This document shows positions 35,706-49,187 of a stretch of DNA of 64,000 nucleotides, one piece after another; the stretch's first letter is position 1; each line of letters opens with the position of its first letter. The position numbers were made by a program, and so were the translations under genes. Source of the DNA: Hermodice carunculata. Lineage: Eukaryota; Annelida; Polychaeta; Eunicida; Amphinomidae. The notes below the pieces were generated by a model, which worked only from the letters and a program-made list of their open reading frames with translations, was not told the origin of the DNA and ran no database searches. The DNA lies in the NCBI GenBank assembly GCA_964020975.1, contig OZ026617.1, positions 26,135,254-26,199,253 of the forward strand. The letters run 5' to 3'.

Positions 35706-35949
35706 CCATAGCAGCAGACTGGAGTACCTGGGGGTGGGGGGATGGGAGCACACTAGACTGCATGGGGAGACCCATTTGCAGGAAATTTTTCCTTCGGAAA
35801 CGCTGTCTTTGATGGATTGAGGGAGAAACGAGCACAGGCGACGAGTTTGCGAAGCAAACGACGAGGTCGGTGTTTGGCCGAAAGGTTCAATGTAATCGGT
35901 CTATTGAGATCAACTTCCTGAATGATGTGTCAGTCCACAAGAAGGATAA
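35705..35949 (+). repeat. dispersed repeat family C, copy 1
   Basis: About 245 bp, matched in inverse orientation at 46632-46855. Shared text includes GCACAGGCGACGAGTTTGCG followed by AAGCAAACGA, a small palindrome (GTTTGC-GAA-GCAAAC), and the end CTTCCTGAATGATGTGTCAG. No coding sequence. Confidence 0.75.
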
Positions 35950-36224
35950 ATGTGGTCTTATTACCTTTACTACAAATATATGTGCTACTTAAATAAGGCA
36001 TGTAAAAAAAATAAAATAAAAAAATGAAAAAATGGAAACCAGTGCCACCTGGCGAACAAATTGGTACATATTTTGTGGGCACGATTTTCTTGGAATTAAA
36101 TGATCAATAACAAAACCTAGTAAAACTTCGCTTTGTCATGATCCCTTCATGTTACATATTGAGGAATCCTTGTTACCCTTCAGTGTTTGACAGGCAAAAT
36201 CACAAACCAGGAAGACATACTAAA

Positions 36225-37122
36225 ACTAGAAAAGATGATTTGCTGCCTAGCAAATCAGTGTGTATGTCTTATTAGCTTATTGCTGCGTACTAGTCCATAA
36301 CATAGGACTAGAAGTTGAAATGGCAATCGATTTTAGATTTGAAGTTATTCAAGATTTGAAATTTCCAATGGTGTTGCTTAGCATAATTTAAATTTTCAAA
36401 ACTTTTGTTTTTAATTCATTAGGTGTGCATTGGTCAATAACCCCTTAGCCCCAAGAAGAAGTTGGAATGACATTGCTATCTATTATAGTTTTGAAAATAT
36501 TCAAGATTGAAAATTTCGAATACTGCTAATTAGCATAATTTAAATTGCTGCAACCTTTGTTTTAGATTCATTACATGCGCAATGGTCAATAACCCCCTAG
36601 TAAAAGTTGGAATAGCATTTCTATCTATAATAGTTTTGAAGATATTCAACATTTAAAATTGCAAATGCTGCTAATTAGCATCATTTAAATTGCTACAACT
36701 TTTGTTTTAGATTCATTAGATGCGCAATGGTCAATAATTTCCTGGTACAAGTTGAATTGACATCTCTATCTATAATAGTTTTGAAGGTATTCAAGACTTA
36801 AAGTTTCAAATGCTCCTAATAAGCATAATTTAAATCGCTACAACTTTTGTTTTAAATTCATTAGATGCGCAATGGTCAATAGCCATCTAGTAGAAGTTGG
36901 AATGACATCTCTATCTATTATACGTTTGAAGATATTCAAGATTTAAAATTTCAAATGCCCCCAATTTGCACAATTTTAAGTATCTTCATTCCTCAGCATG
37001 AAAAGGGCCAACTTGATGGAGTACAATCATGCCAAGTTTGGAGTTTCTGTGTATAACAGAGTCAGAAAAAAGCGTCCGACAATTTCACTTGTAAAGAAGA
37101 AAGAAGAAAGAAGAAAGAAAGA
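36225..37122 (+). repeat. family A tandem-core element, copy 2
   Basis: The head hairpin at 36237-36256 (GATTTGCT, loop GCCT, AGCAAATC) is followed by about four to five core units of the AATTAGCATAATTTAAATTG type. It ends in a (GAAGAAA)n tract at 37093-37122, abutting the next element exactly. Confidence 0.75.
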
Positions 37123-37980
37123 ACTAGAAAAGAAGATTTGATTCACAGCAAATCTATCTGGGTGCCTTCAAAGTGAGAACAGTTTGAAACGCTACACTTC
37201 GCCATTGTCAACATAATCTAAATTTTGTATATCAGCCTAACTTGTATAAAGTAAAACGCTACAACTTTGGTTCTTGGTTCATTGGATGTGGCCATGTCGC
37301 AAACTTTCAAAATTAAGTTTGAATGAAACTATTATCTATAATAGTTTTGAAGCTATTCAACATTTTAATATTGTGTATATGTCTAATTTGCATACATTGA
37401 AAGCCTACAACTATGGTTTATGGTTCATAGGATGGGGCTTTGCTACAAACCCATAAATTGAAGTTTGAAAGCTACCTATATTTATAATAGTTTTGAAGCT
37501 ATTGGAGATTTACATTTTGCAAGTTCACTTAACTTGCTTAAAATAAGATCTTACAACTTTGGTTCATGGTTCATTGGTTGCGGCTTTGCCACAAACCTAT
37601 AAATTAAAGTTGAAATGGCATGTCTATGTATAATAGTTTTGGAGATATTCAACTTTGAAATTTTTCAAAGCCCCTTATTAGCATAATTAGAAATTCTACC
37701 TAACTTATACTGTCCATTATATTTGCAGGTGTCACAAACCTATATATACACATTGAAATTTTGAGTATCTGCAATATTTTGGAAGATATGGAGCTATTAA
37801 AATTTTAATTGTCCCTAAATTTGCATACTTTTAAACATCATGACTATTCCAAATAAGATGCACAATTTCACGGGCTAGGTCAGTCACCATAACAAGTTTG
37901 GTGGCTTTCGAAAAAATAGTGCTTGAGAAAATCTCCAGGCTAACTTGGTCATGAAGAAGAAAGAAAGAAACAAGGAAGGA

Positions 37981-38024
<44 letters not shown>

Positions 38025-38043
38025 GAAAGAAAGAAAGAAAATT
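37123..38043 (+). repeat. family A element, subfamily with variant core
   Basis: Starts CTAGAAAAGAAGATTTGATT directly after the previous element's microsatellite. Core units marked by ATAGTTTTGAAGCTATT recur at 37341, 37487 and 37633 (146-bp period). It ends with a conserved block (AACAAGTTTGGTGGCTTTCG) and a GA/GAAA-rich microsatellite (37956-38040). A 3' fragment of the same subfamily lies at 39040-39290. Confidence 0.7.
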
Positions 38044-38308
38044 CCAGTGTTTACTAATACAGTGAAACCTCTGTACAGTGGGCACCATTGGGACCAGAGA
38101 AAAGTCACCCATTGGACCAGAGAAAAGTGCTCATTCCTGAGAGGGTCAGCCCTTCTGGGCAGTATGGATGAGTATGTGTGCATGTATATGTAAAATATTC
38201 ATACATGCACATATATATGTACAATGTATACATATTATAATTCAAGGAGATGTGTATACATGCAATCCAAAACTGTCTTTCTTCCCTTACATAAACAAAT
38301 TTTAACAG

Positions 38309-38427
38309 AAGCTGTCAAGAAACTACATACACTTGTACCTGTGAACCAAGAGAAGCACTACACTGTCACAGTATTAGCTATGAAGAACAGGCTTCAGCTC
38401 ACTGGTTACAAGAAAACAAAGACATGA
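38309..38427 (+). CDS. possible terminal exon, unrecognised
   Basis: TTTTAACAG at 38300-38308 could be a splice acceptor. The frame that follows reads AVKKLHTLVPVNQEKHYTVT, then VLAMKNRLQLTGYKKTKT and a TGA stop at 38425-38427. The composition is protein-like, with mixed Lys/Leu/Thr and no low complexity, and differs from the surrounding repeats. No upstream exon was identified and the family is not recognised. It may be spurious. Confidence 0.22.
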
Positions 38428-39540
38428 AAGTGTATTCTGAGATGACACAAATTCTGCCCTCATTGGTCTTGCCTACACATCTCTGTATGTAGTCTATTTT
38501 CAACAGAGGGTACACTCAGACTTGTTCTGCCTAGAAGTCTGGAGCCTGTGTTCCCTTGGGACTTATAAGCTCAGCAGACTGACAGTGCCTCAGTAAAAAA
38601 CAGGCCAGCCAGGACACCAGTTTCAGTCATGGTGCGCTGGCAGATCTGTGTAGCTCTAGTGGAATCTATAGCATGCCTTGTACATATTAATCAGATATGG
38701 CAGCATAGAATCAATCTATTCTTGTATGAACAGAAAGAAATTCTCTGTATTTTATTGAGAGTCTCATTGCACAGTTGTTGGGAGTCTCCCCCCTCCTTTT
38801 TTTTTTTTTTTGCTTCAAGACCCAAACCTTCCAAAGCATATACCTAGCACTTATGGACAGACAGCTGCCTGTGAGACAGGTTCAAGTTAATTAATAATGA
38901 ATGCAAAATGGTTGCCTGGCACCATAGAGATCAAGCAATAGGTCATACAGCAAGCAGTTGAAGGCCTGCATGTGGATTTGTGAGAAATTTGGCGAATTTA
39001 GCATACATTAAAATTACCCAAGTCTTTTTTTATGCTGTTGGATTAACAGTTGTCTCAAACATATATGTGTAAGTTAGAACTTTGTGTCTATCTGCAATAG
39101 TTTGGAAGATATGGAGCTTTTAAAATTTTAATTGACCCTCATTTGCATAATTTTAATCATCATGACTATTCCAAACCAAATGGTAAAATTTCATTGGTAG
39201 GTCAGTCACCATCGCAAGTTTGGTGGTTTTGGGAATAATAGTGTCTGAGAAAAACTCTGGGCAAATTTGGGTGCCATGGAACAGGAGGAAAAACAATATA
39301 TCTGAGTTAGTACCCAGATATAACTAGTAGTAATAGCCATGGTACTCAGATGCAAGGTGGTCCTCACGTAATTCCTTCCTGGTGCATGGAATATGTACTG
39401 TGTCTCAAGTCGTTAAACAAAAGGAAAAAAAAAAAGGCAACATACAAGAACACTCGCATCCACTAGCACTGCGTGCAATAAATATATTTAGTTTCAGTTT
39501 AAACATATTTATTTTCACTGGATTACCCAATAGTACTGAA

Positions 39541-40432
39541 TATAACTAGAAGAAATGATTTGCTTCAAAGCAAATCTGTCTGTGCGCCTTCAAAAGTTGT
39601 GAATATTAAATGCTATAACTTTTGTCCTTTGGTACTTCACATTCCATTAAGCTTATGGCTGGATGAAAATTTCAGAATTCAAATGACCTTGACCTTTGAC
39701 CTTTAGAGGTCACATGTGAATTACAAAATGTACAGTGTTACAATACCTACAATTTAAGCACAACATGAACCAAATCAGATGAAAATTGACCAAGTTATGG
39801 CAAGATGAAACTTTCAAAAGTCCAAATGACCTTGACCTTTGAAGCTCTTATGGTCACATTTTAACAATAGAACAACAGTGTTGCAATACCTACCATTTGA
39901 GTATAACATGATTAGAGTTGGATGGAAATTGTCTGAGTTATGACTGGATGAAAATTTCAAAGGTCCAAATGACCTTGACCTTTGACCTGAAGAGGTCACA
40001 TGTAAATTACAAAAATGTGCAGTGTTGAAGTAGCTACAATTTGCGCCCAGCATGATCAAAATTGGACAAAAATTTACCAATTTCTGGCTAGATAGAATTT
40101 CAAATGTCCAAATGACCTTGACCTTTGAACTTTAGAGGTCACAATTATATTACAACAATGTGCAGTGTTACAATAGCTACAATTTGAGTACCTTATGATC
40201 AGAATTGGATAACAATTGACCGAGTTATGGCTAGATGTAAATTTCAAACGACCAATTGACATTGACCTTTGACCTTTAGAGGTCACATGTAAATTACAAA
40301 ATTGTGCAGTGTTACAGCTGCTACAATTTGAGCCCAACATGACCAAAATTGGATAAAAATTGACAAAGTTATGGCTGGATGAAAATTCCAAAGGTCCAAA
40401 TGACCCTGATCTTTGACCTCCCGAATAATAAG
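39541..40432 (+). repeat. family A head with a different core: nuclear-receptor half-site array
   Basis: The left end TATAACTAGAAGAAATG and hairpin GATTTGCTTCAAAGCAAATC (39557-39576) are those of family A, but the core is unrelated in sequence. Each unit contains TGACCTTGACCTTTGACCT, giving adjacent half-sites, followed in most units by TTAG and AGGTCA. Units start at 39684, 39827, 39970, 40113, 40257 and 40401, a 143-144 bp period. The first unit is intact; later ones have one to a few changes. No microsatellite end is visible because a LINE begins at about 40440. Confidence 0.8.
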
Positions 40433-40439
40433 ATACTTC

Positions 40440-42135
40440 TTTGTCTGTCAACAAAGTTGTGATGATAAGCAGGAGCTCCTTTCTTTTCTGGACATATTTA
40501 GGGCAGTAGTGACAAAAGTGTTTAAAATCCTCAGTTGCGTGCGACCAGGCACAAGTGGACTGTTAGATGATACTTACTTTCTGGAGATCGGAATTGAGTC
40601 CAGAGAATCCAGATCGTAACTGGGTATGACAAATGCTAACAAATCGCTGACCATGGGAGTAGAAATCCGGAGCAATGTCGGCCGCTAGCAGAGTGGCTTG
40701 AGTTTCGACTTAAAGATCTGAAAGAAAAGGGACTTACGGATATCAGTGGGGAGATTGTTCCATAGTTTGGTGGCATCAGGAAGAAAGGAATTTTCAAACC
40801 GTTGGGTTCGGCATTTGATGAGGCGAAGGTTGGATAGATAAGAAGGAGTTAAGTTAAAATACATTTATAGAAAAGGATTAATTTGAAATATAAATTTGCC
40901 TTCTACTGGCTAGTGTAGGCTAACCAAGTTCATCTAAGAGTTTGTTATGAGATGTGTGCCTTAGTGCTCCAGCGCATATTTTAGCTGCCTCGTGCTAAAT
41001 CAACTCAAGTAAATCACTCAGACCTTGTCCATAATTATCAAAGGTAACACAACCATATTTAAGAATTGGCCTAACCATTGAAAAATATAATCTTTCCAGT
41101 GTTTTTCGGGATAACTTAAATTTGAATCTTCGAAGAAGTCCAATACGCCAGCTGGCTTTGTTTGTGATACGTGTGACATGTGCAAGCCAAGAAAGATTGT
41201 TGGCTAGGGTAATTCCAAGGTGTATATGGGTGTCTTCCTCTGGTATGGCGGTACCACCTAGAAGAACAGGGGGTGATGAGGTTTTTTTATTTTGGCCGAG
41301 AAAATAACTGAAATGGATTTTAGGGCATCAAAAACTATGCACCATAATTTATCCAAGTCGTAGATAATTGAGATTTGTGTTCAAGTGGTGTGCTGAGTCT
41401 TTCGGGTTTTTAACTATCTCAAACATGCTAGAGTCGTCGGCAAAAATGCGGATATCACAGGTCAAATCATCTACAATATCATTTATAAACCAAAAAATAA
41501 TAAGGGACCCAGAATTGATACCTTAGGTACGCTGGCCTAAACCGTAAGGCAAGAGGAGGTTTGCCTGTGGATAGTAACACATTGAAAGCGGTTTGAGAGG
41601 GAACTGTTATCCTCCTAAGAAGTCCTTCAGATAACCCCAGCTGTCGTAGTTTGAAGAGGAGGCCGACATACCACACTTTGTCAAAGGCCTTCGAGATATG
41701 CAAGAATACCATTCTGGCCTCCTGAGAATTTTAAAACCCACTGTAGATATTGTGGAAAATTAATATTGGTTGGTAGTTGAACCATTAGCTTGAAACCCAG
41801 TGTTCTTATCAGTTAGTAGGTTGTTGCCTGTTAGATATTCATAAAGAAAATAAAAACCAGTCGCTCGAAAACTGTAGATACTTCACACAGCAAGGAAATT
41901 GGACGATAGTTACTCTTGATTTGTTTATTCAATTTTTTTAAACACAGGACAGATATTAGAGCGTTTTCAAGAATCGCAAAATTGGGAGACACTGAGACAC
42001 AGGTTGAAAATTTTTGTCAAGGGCTTAGAGATGGAGTCGGCAGTATTTTTAGGAAAGTATTGCCTATATGGTCGGGGCCTGATGCAGAACTTGATCTTAA
42101 TGATAGTACACTTTCTTCATTGAGCGTGGAAACCT
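40440..42135 (-). mobile_element. degenerate LINE, minus strand (CR1/L2/jockey-like)
   Basis: Read on the minus strand from 42135: SASGPDHIGN, then SNYRPISLLCEVSTVFERLV, then FLHISKAFDKVWYVGLLFKL (41640-41700), then IFADDSSMFEIV with the FADD catalytic box near 41430, then HLGITLANNLSWLAHV and the SMVRPILKYGC block. It ends near a Cys-rich C-terminus at about 40560. Many stops and frameshifts scatter these pieces across frames; the element is 5'-truncated and inactive. It abuts the half-site array on one side and a family U tail (42135-42312) on the other. Confidence 0.75.
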
Positions 42136-42312
42136 GTCGGTTAATGCATACATTCCTGTTGATTACCATGCAAGTCAGTGGAGATTGCAATGGAAACTGA
42201 CACTTTTTACTTCCTGTCCAAAATCCTCATCCCCCGGACTAGAGAGGGACTTATGGGTTGACTGTCAAGGTCAGCTGAGGACAGGCTGTTCACACAGTCC
42301 TCTGTTATTGGT
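42135..42312 (+). repeat. family U 3' tail fragment
   Basis: Matches the family U text near 56080-56340 (GTTAATGCATACATTCCTGT) and ends with GGTCAGCTGAGGACAGGCTG. A 6-bp stem GAGGAC (42277-42282) pairs with GTCCTC (42297-42302). Confidence 0.6.
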
Positions 42313-42331
42313 TGAGTTAATTCGCGTATGG

Positions 42332-42420
<89 letters not shown>
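42332..42420. repeat. (ATC)n microsatellite
   Basis: An 89-bp perfect trinucleotide run. The Met/Ile/His/Asp homopolymer frames across it are artefacts. Confidence 0.97.
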
Positions 42421-42922
42421 TAGTTGTTGTTTTGAAGGGGAGAAATTGCATGCTTTGTATTGACTCAAAAGGGTTGCTCCCATGCTTGTGTGATTCAGTA
42501 GAAGTTTGTACATCACAATCGTTTGTGAAAAATCAGAATTTCGAAATTTATTGTTGTGCGTGATGTTGATCTCAGTTTGCATAGAGATGAAATTATGTTC
42601 GCGAGAATGAACAGGCAGATATCCAGAATTGCTGGGAATGTTTGAAGCATTTAACTAGATTATCGAAAAATATACATCAAATTGGAAATATAGACAATTA
42701 TGCTACTAGTATTTGAACTTTTTATTCAGAAATCGATCAAACTTGCGCCAAATTAAATGTCATACTAGACGTTTTGGACATTATTGTTGACATTTTTCTC
42801 AAAGGTAGCGAATACTTATGTGGTGATAATAATCTATTGATTTTTTTAATCGATTCAAAAGTATATTTCATAATCTAAGCGATTCAACTTTTAATTCTAT
42901 AGAGACAGTTCATGCAGCTGAC

Positions 42923-42923
<1 letters not shown>

Positions 42924-42956
<33 letters not shown>

Positions 42957-42975
42957 ACACACACACACACACACT

Positions 42976-43022
<47 letters not shown>
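42924..43022. repeat. (AC)n-(AT)n compound microsatellite
   Basis: AC repeats with two TC interruptions, then about 12 AT units. A poly-G/poly-C block follows at 43085-43137. Confidence 0.95.
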
Positions 43023-43139
43023 TACGGATCCGATTTTTACACAAACCACGACTGTAAGCATTAATACCCTTAGTCATGAGAGACGGGGGGGGGGGGGCTA
43101 GGGGGGGCGTCGTAAGAGCGGGCGCCCCTCCCCCCCCGA

Positions 43140-44167
43140 AAACTGTTAAAATATGGGGTCTCAAAAACTGCATTTAAGCAGTCTGAGCATAACGTTTGTC
43201 CTTATGCACATTCATTTAACAAAATTGTTGTGCAGCACAGGCAAGTGTTTGTGACGGAAGTGTTTTATACATGCAGGTAAAAATGTAAACCAATATCTCC
43301 TTGGTATAAGATGACTACACTTTCTTGGTGGGGAGGGGTCGTTTGAGGAGGAGAAGGAGGAAGGGGGATTCATTTGAAAAGGGGGTTTCCTTGACCATCC
43401 CACCACGCAGGTTACAGGCATGGTCTATGAAATTCGAAGAGAAGCTGTGAAGTATAAGAGCGCAGGATTTGTGGCATATTTCGAGCATAAAATTACAAGA
43501 AGACTGAAAAGATCTTTACTATGCTGTGATCCGATGACTATCAGACGCCTTTTTTGGAACCAGTCAAATTTATTCCATCATCATGTTTCTGGAACGCATC
43601 AACATGAACGTGTGCATGCACAGCACGTATCTATCAGGACAGATCAGTAGGCCTACAGGCTAAACAGAACAATCACGGTAAGCAACATTGATCAATATTA
43701 GTATAGTGAATGTTTAATACAGGTCATATCATTTTCTTTGTTATCCATAGTAGGATGTATGATGGCTACTTAATTCTAACCTCTCCTGTTTTTCATTGTG
43801 TTCACAACTTCAGTGTTCCAAAAAAAATAAATTTCTGTCTTTGAGCTGCACACAAATAAGGCCCCGAAGGGTTCAAAATGGGTCAAACAACTCATCACCC
43901 ACCACCCTCCATCATTACGTGTACAGAACATGAAACTCATCGAAGTTGCAACGATGTTATTGAATTTTACCACACACACACACACACACACACAAATATA
44001 TATGAGGTTGAAATTTACACAAGAATGAAAACTAGGTTACTGCATCTCAGATTTACAGTCACATCTTGAGAATAAAGTGCTGCATAACAGCTGCTGGTCA
44101 AATTAACTTTTGATCAGCACGGCATGTTTCTGTGTCAGGACTACAAGAGTTTAGAGGTGCCATGTCA
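43140..44167. other. non-coding stretch, no gene recognised
   Basis: A frame at 43420-43650 has no recognised domain. A short (AC)n run lies at about 43972-43994. Nothing else can be supported. Confidence 0.45.
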
Positions 44168-45872
44168 TTTGTCCTGCAGTCCACTTGTCCTACAACCCAC
44201 TTTTTCTACAGCCCAATTGTCCTACAGCCCAGTTGTTCTACATTCCATTTGTAATACAAGATTGTGAATTGAGGTGAGGTAAGGTGAGGTCAGATGGGAT
44301 GAGACGAGGTCAGGCTAGGTGAGTTCAGGTTAGATGAGATGAGGCGATGTGAGATGAGGTGATGTTAGGTCAGGCGAGGTGAGATGAGATGACGCTAGGT
44401 GGGACAGGTGACGCGTGAGATGAAGTGAAATGAGATGAGGCAAGGTAAAATTATGCGGGGCTATGTTTGATGAGGTGATGTGCAGTAAAATGAGGTGAGG
44501 TGATAAGGCGAGGCCAAATAAGGCGAGATTGAATGAGCTAATATCTCATCTGACATCACCTTTCCTTAGCCCCTCTCACCTCACTATATGTAAAACCTCG
44601 CATGATCTCATTCTTTCTAGCCTCACATCACTTCCTCTCACCTAAACCCACAGCTTATAACCCTGCATCATTTCATGTCACCTTACCTCATTTATCTCTT
44701 TTCAAATGACATCACCACATCACTTCATGTCACCATACGTGACCATCTCTCCTTCAACTCACCACCACCTCAGCTCACTTTGTGACCCCGCCCTCAACCC
44801 TTTTTACCTCATCTCACCGCCATGTTACCCCACCACCACTCCATCTCATCTCACCTCATCTTACGTAACCTCGCCCCATCTCGGTTTTTCTCACATCATC
44901 CCACCTCGGCTCATCTCAAGAAGCATCACCTCAACTCCCCTTACCTCACCTCATCTCCTTTTATATGATCACCTCACCTCACAACACCACCTCACTTTAT
45001 TTTACTGCACCTCATTTCATCACATTCTTGACCTCACCTCTTCTCTCCCCATCGCACTTCACCTCACGTAATCTCGTCTCATCTTACCTGTCCTCATTTG
45101 ACGTCACCAGCTTACCTCATCTCTTCTCACCTGACCACCTCACTTCACAACATCACCACCTCACTTCATTTCTCACCTCGTTACTTCACCTCACTTTACA
45201 TTCTTCACCTCACACCATCTCCCCATCTCACCTAACCTCATCTCGTCTCACCTCACTTCCCTTACCTGTTCCCATGTCACGTACCCTAACCTCACCTTTT
45301 CTCAGCTGACGCACTTCATCTCACCACACTACCACCTCATTTCATGTCTCTTCCCTCGTTACTTCACGTCACCACCTCATTCATCCCATTGACCTCAACT
45401 CAACTCTCCCAATATGACCTTACCTAACCTCACCTCATTTTACCTCATCTTATCTTACCTCACATCTCTTCTCACCTGACCACCTCACTTCACAACACCA
45501 CCACCTCACTTCATGTCTTACCTCCTTATTTTAGCTCACTTCACATTTTTCACCTCCTATCATCTCCCCATCTCATCTAACCTTATCTCGTCTAACCTCA
45601 CCTCATTTCGCCTCACTTCACCTCATTGCATCTGAGTTGACCACCTCACTTCATGTCTCTTCACTTGTTACTTCACCTCACCATCTCACTTCATCATATT
45701 GTTGACCTCACCTCACCTCATCTCAGGTCACCACCATGTCACCTCAACTCATCAATTTGCATTACATTACAAATGGACTGCAGGACAATTGGACTGTAGA
45801 ACAAGTGGGCTGTAGGACAAGTGGCCTCTAGGACAGCTGGGTTGTTGGATAAGTGGGCTGTAGGACAACTGA
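44168..45872. mobile_element. foldback element: inverted tandem-repeat ends around TGAGG-type and CCTCA-type arrays
   Basis: Left end 44168-44259 and right end 45766-45872 are inverted copies built of 16-17-bp units such as TTGTCCTACAGCCCA, and both finish inward with CCATTTGTAAT or its inverse. Inside, 44271-44530 is an array of degenerate GAGGTGAGGT/GATGAG units. From about 44545 to 45750 the strand composition flips to CCTCACCTCATCTCA-type units. The arms could therefore pair over a long stretch, but they are unequal (about 260 against 1,200 bp). Ser/Pro/His-rich open frames (44706-45309) are artefacts of the array. No transposase is present. Confidence 0.75.
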
Positions 45873-45931
45873 GCAGACCCTGGTATAGGAATGGTGACCA
45901 AGGCCGTGAAATTAAAGGGTAACACTCGAAT

Positions 45932-46145
45932 ATTTAAATGGCGAGCAAAACACTTTTGACGCCAAGTGAAATGATTTATATAGCGAGCAAAATAGTTTGC
46001 ATGACGAGCCCCAAAAATTGCGAGCAAGAAATTTTGCATCGCGAGCAAACTAATTCATATAGCAATCAAATTACATGTATATTATTTTGAACGGCGAGCT
46101 AATCAATTTAAACGGTCAGCACAATGATTTAAACGGCGACCTAAT
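45932..46145. repeat. 21-bp degenerate minisatellite
   Basis: About nine to ten units of the type GCGAGCAAAATAGTTTGCAT, with GGCGAGCTAATCAATTTAAAC variants toward the right. It follows closely on the foldback element. Confidence 0.75.
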
Positions 46146-46631
46146 GCTGATTTTAACCATGGACATCTTGTACTCGTATAGTACGTTCATGTTTTAACTA
46201 ATAGATTTTTGTCTCTTATATTTTTCTTCAGTGCAACTAAAGCTTCGTCAATCACTTTCCATATAACGTATGCGCTGTACAAAATAGGAGGATTCAGAGT
46301 AAAGGCAAACACTGAGGATTCTCGCTTACTTCAAAGGGTTTCAAACATCCTGTTGAGACATCGCAAATATGTACACCTGCCTAGTTTATCGATTTGCCTA
46401 GTATATTGATGTTTTTGATGTGCTTACTGTCAAGATAATGCGAAGCGATCAATGGTTTTCGAACATGCAGTCAGAACTAAACATGTTAGGCTTCACCAAA
46501 ATTTTGTACTAATCCGAACAGATACAGATTTCAACTTTCTACACAAAACATACTGAAACACATTTTGCACCACTAATGAAGTCATATGACAACGGTCATT
46601 TCCAGTTCACGAAGTTTTACTGGGAACACTG

Positions 46632-46855
46632 ATCCTTCTTGTGGACTGACACATCATTCAGGAAGTTGATTTCATTAAACCCATAACACAGAAACTTTGG
46701 GCCAAACACAGACCTCGTTTGCTTCGCAAACTCGTCGCCTGTGCTTGTTTCTCCCTCAATCTTAGTCTGCATTTACAAAGGAAATATTTCCAACAAACGA
46801 GTCTCCCCAGTGCAGTGAAGCATGGGTCTGGTGCACTCCAGTCTGTACTATGGTT
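46632..46855 (-). repeat. dispersed repeat family C, copy 2
   Basis: Inverse-orientation match to 35705-35949, sharing GCAAACTCGTCGCCTGTGCT and the end CTGACACATCATTCAGGAAG. Confidence 0.75.
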
Positions 46856-47139
46856 AGCACTATGGGCCAATCAGAAACCGAGTCAATCGCCATTGCTAAA
46901 ACTTGGCACACGTAACCGCACGGCACAAGGAGGCTATACACGTGTAACTTATACTCTAGCGTCCTTGCAGGACACAATTAAGCGGATTTTTGAGATAACC
47001 TGTAGCTTGGCCTGCTTCAGGCAAGGTATCTTTCATTAGGGGATCAAGCACGTTCAGGTTTTTCAGAAAATACTTGTTCGATTTTTCCCCGTAATAAAAG
47101 TATGAAGCGAATGTTTGTGTTCACCCATTGTGCTTGTTA

Positions 47140-48946
<1,807 letters not shown>

Positions 48947-49187
48947 AAAGTGTGGCGTACCCATGTGAACATCAAAAGACTGAAGTGTGCCAAACTGTAA
49001 CAGGTCTGGAAAGGGAAGTCCATGTATGTATCTTCCCAAAACACTCTACTTTGCAGAGAAAATGGATCAAAATGTGAGGATACAATGCTTTTCAATGAGA
49101 ACAAATTGCGGACAGTTCTATGCCACCTGGGGCACCGAGTGAGTCTCTGCAGTACCAGCTGCAAGGCTTAGGCTTAGTCCACTTATG

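Noticed and set aside
39684-40420. CRISPR-like array
   Set aside because: Units of 143-144 bp are continuous tandem repeats without unique spacers, in an animal genome.
44706-45309. Ser/Pro/His/Thr-rich open frames of 114-121 codons
   Set aside because: They follow the CCTCACCTCATCT-type array; absence of stops reflects composition, not coding.
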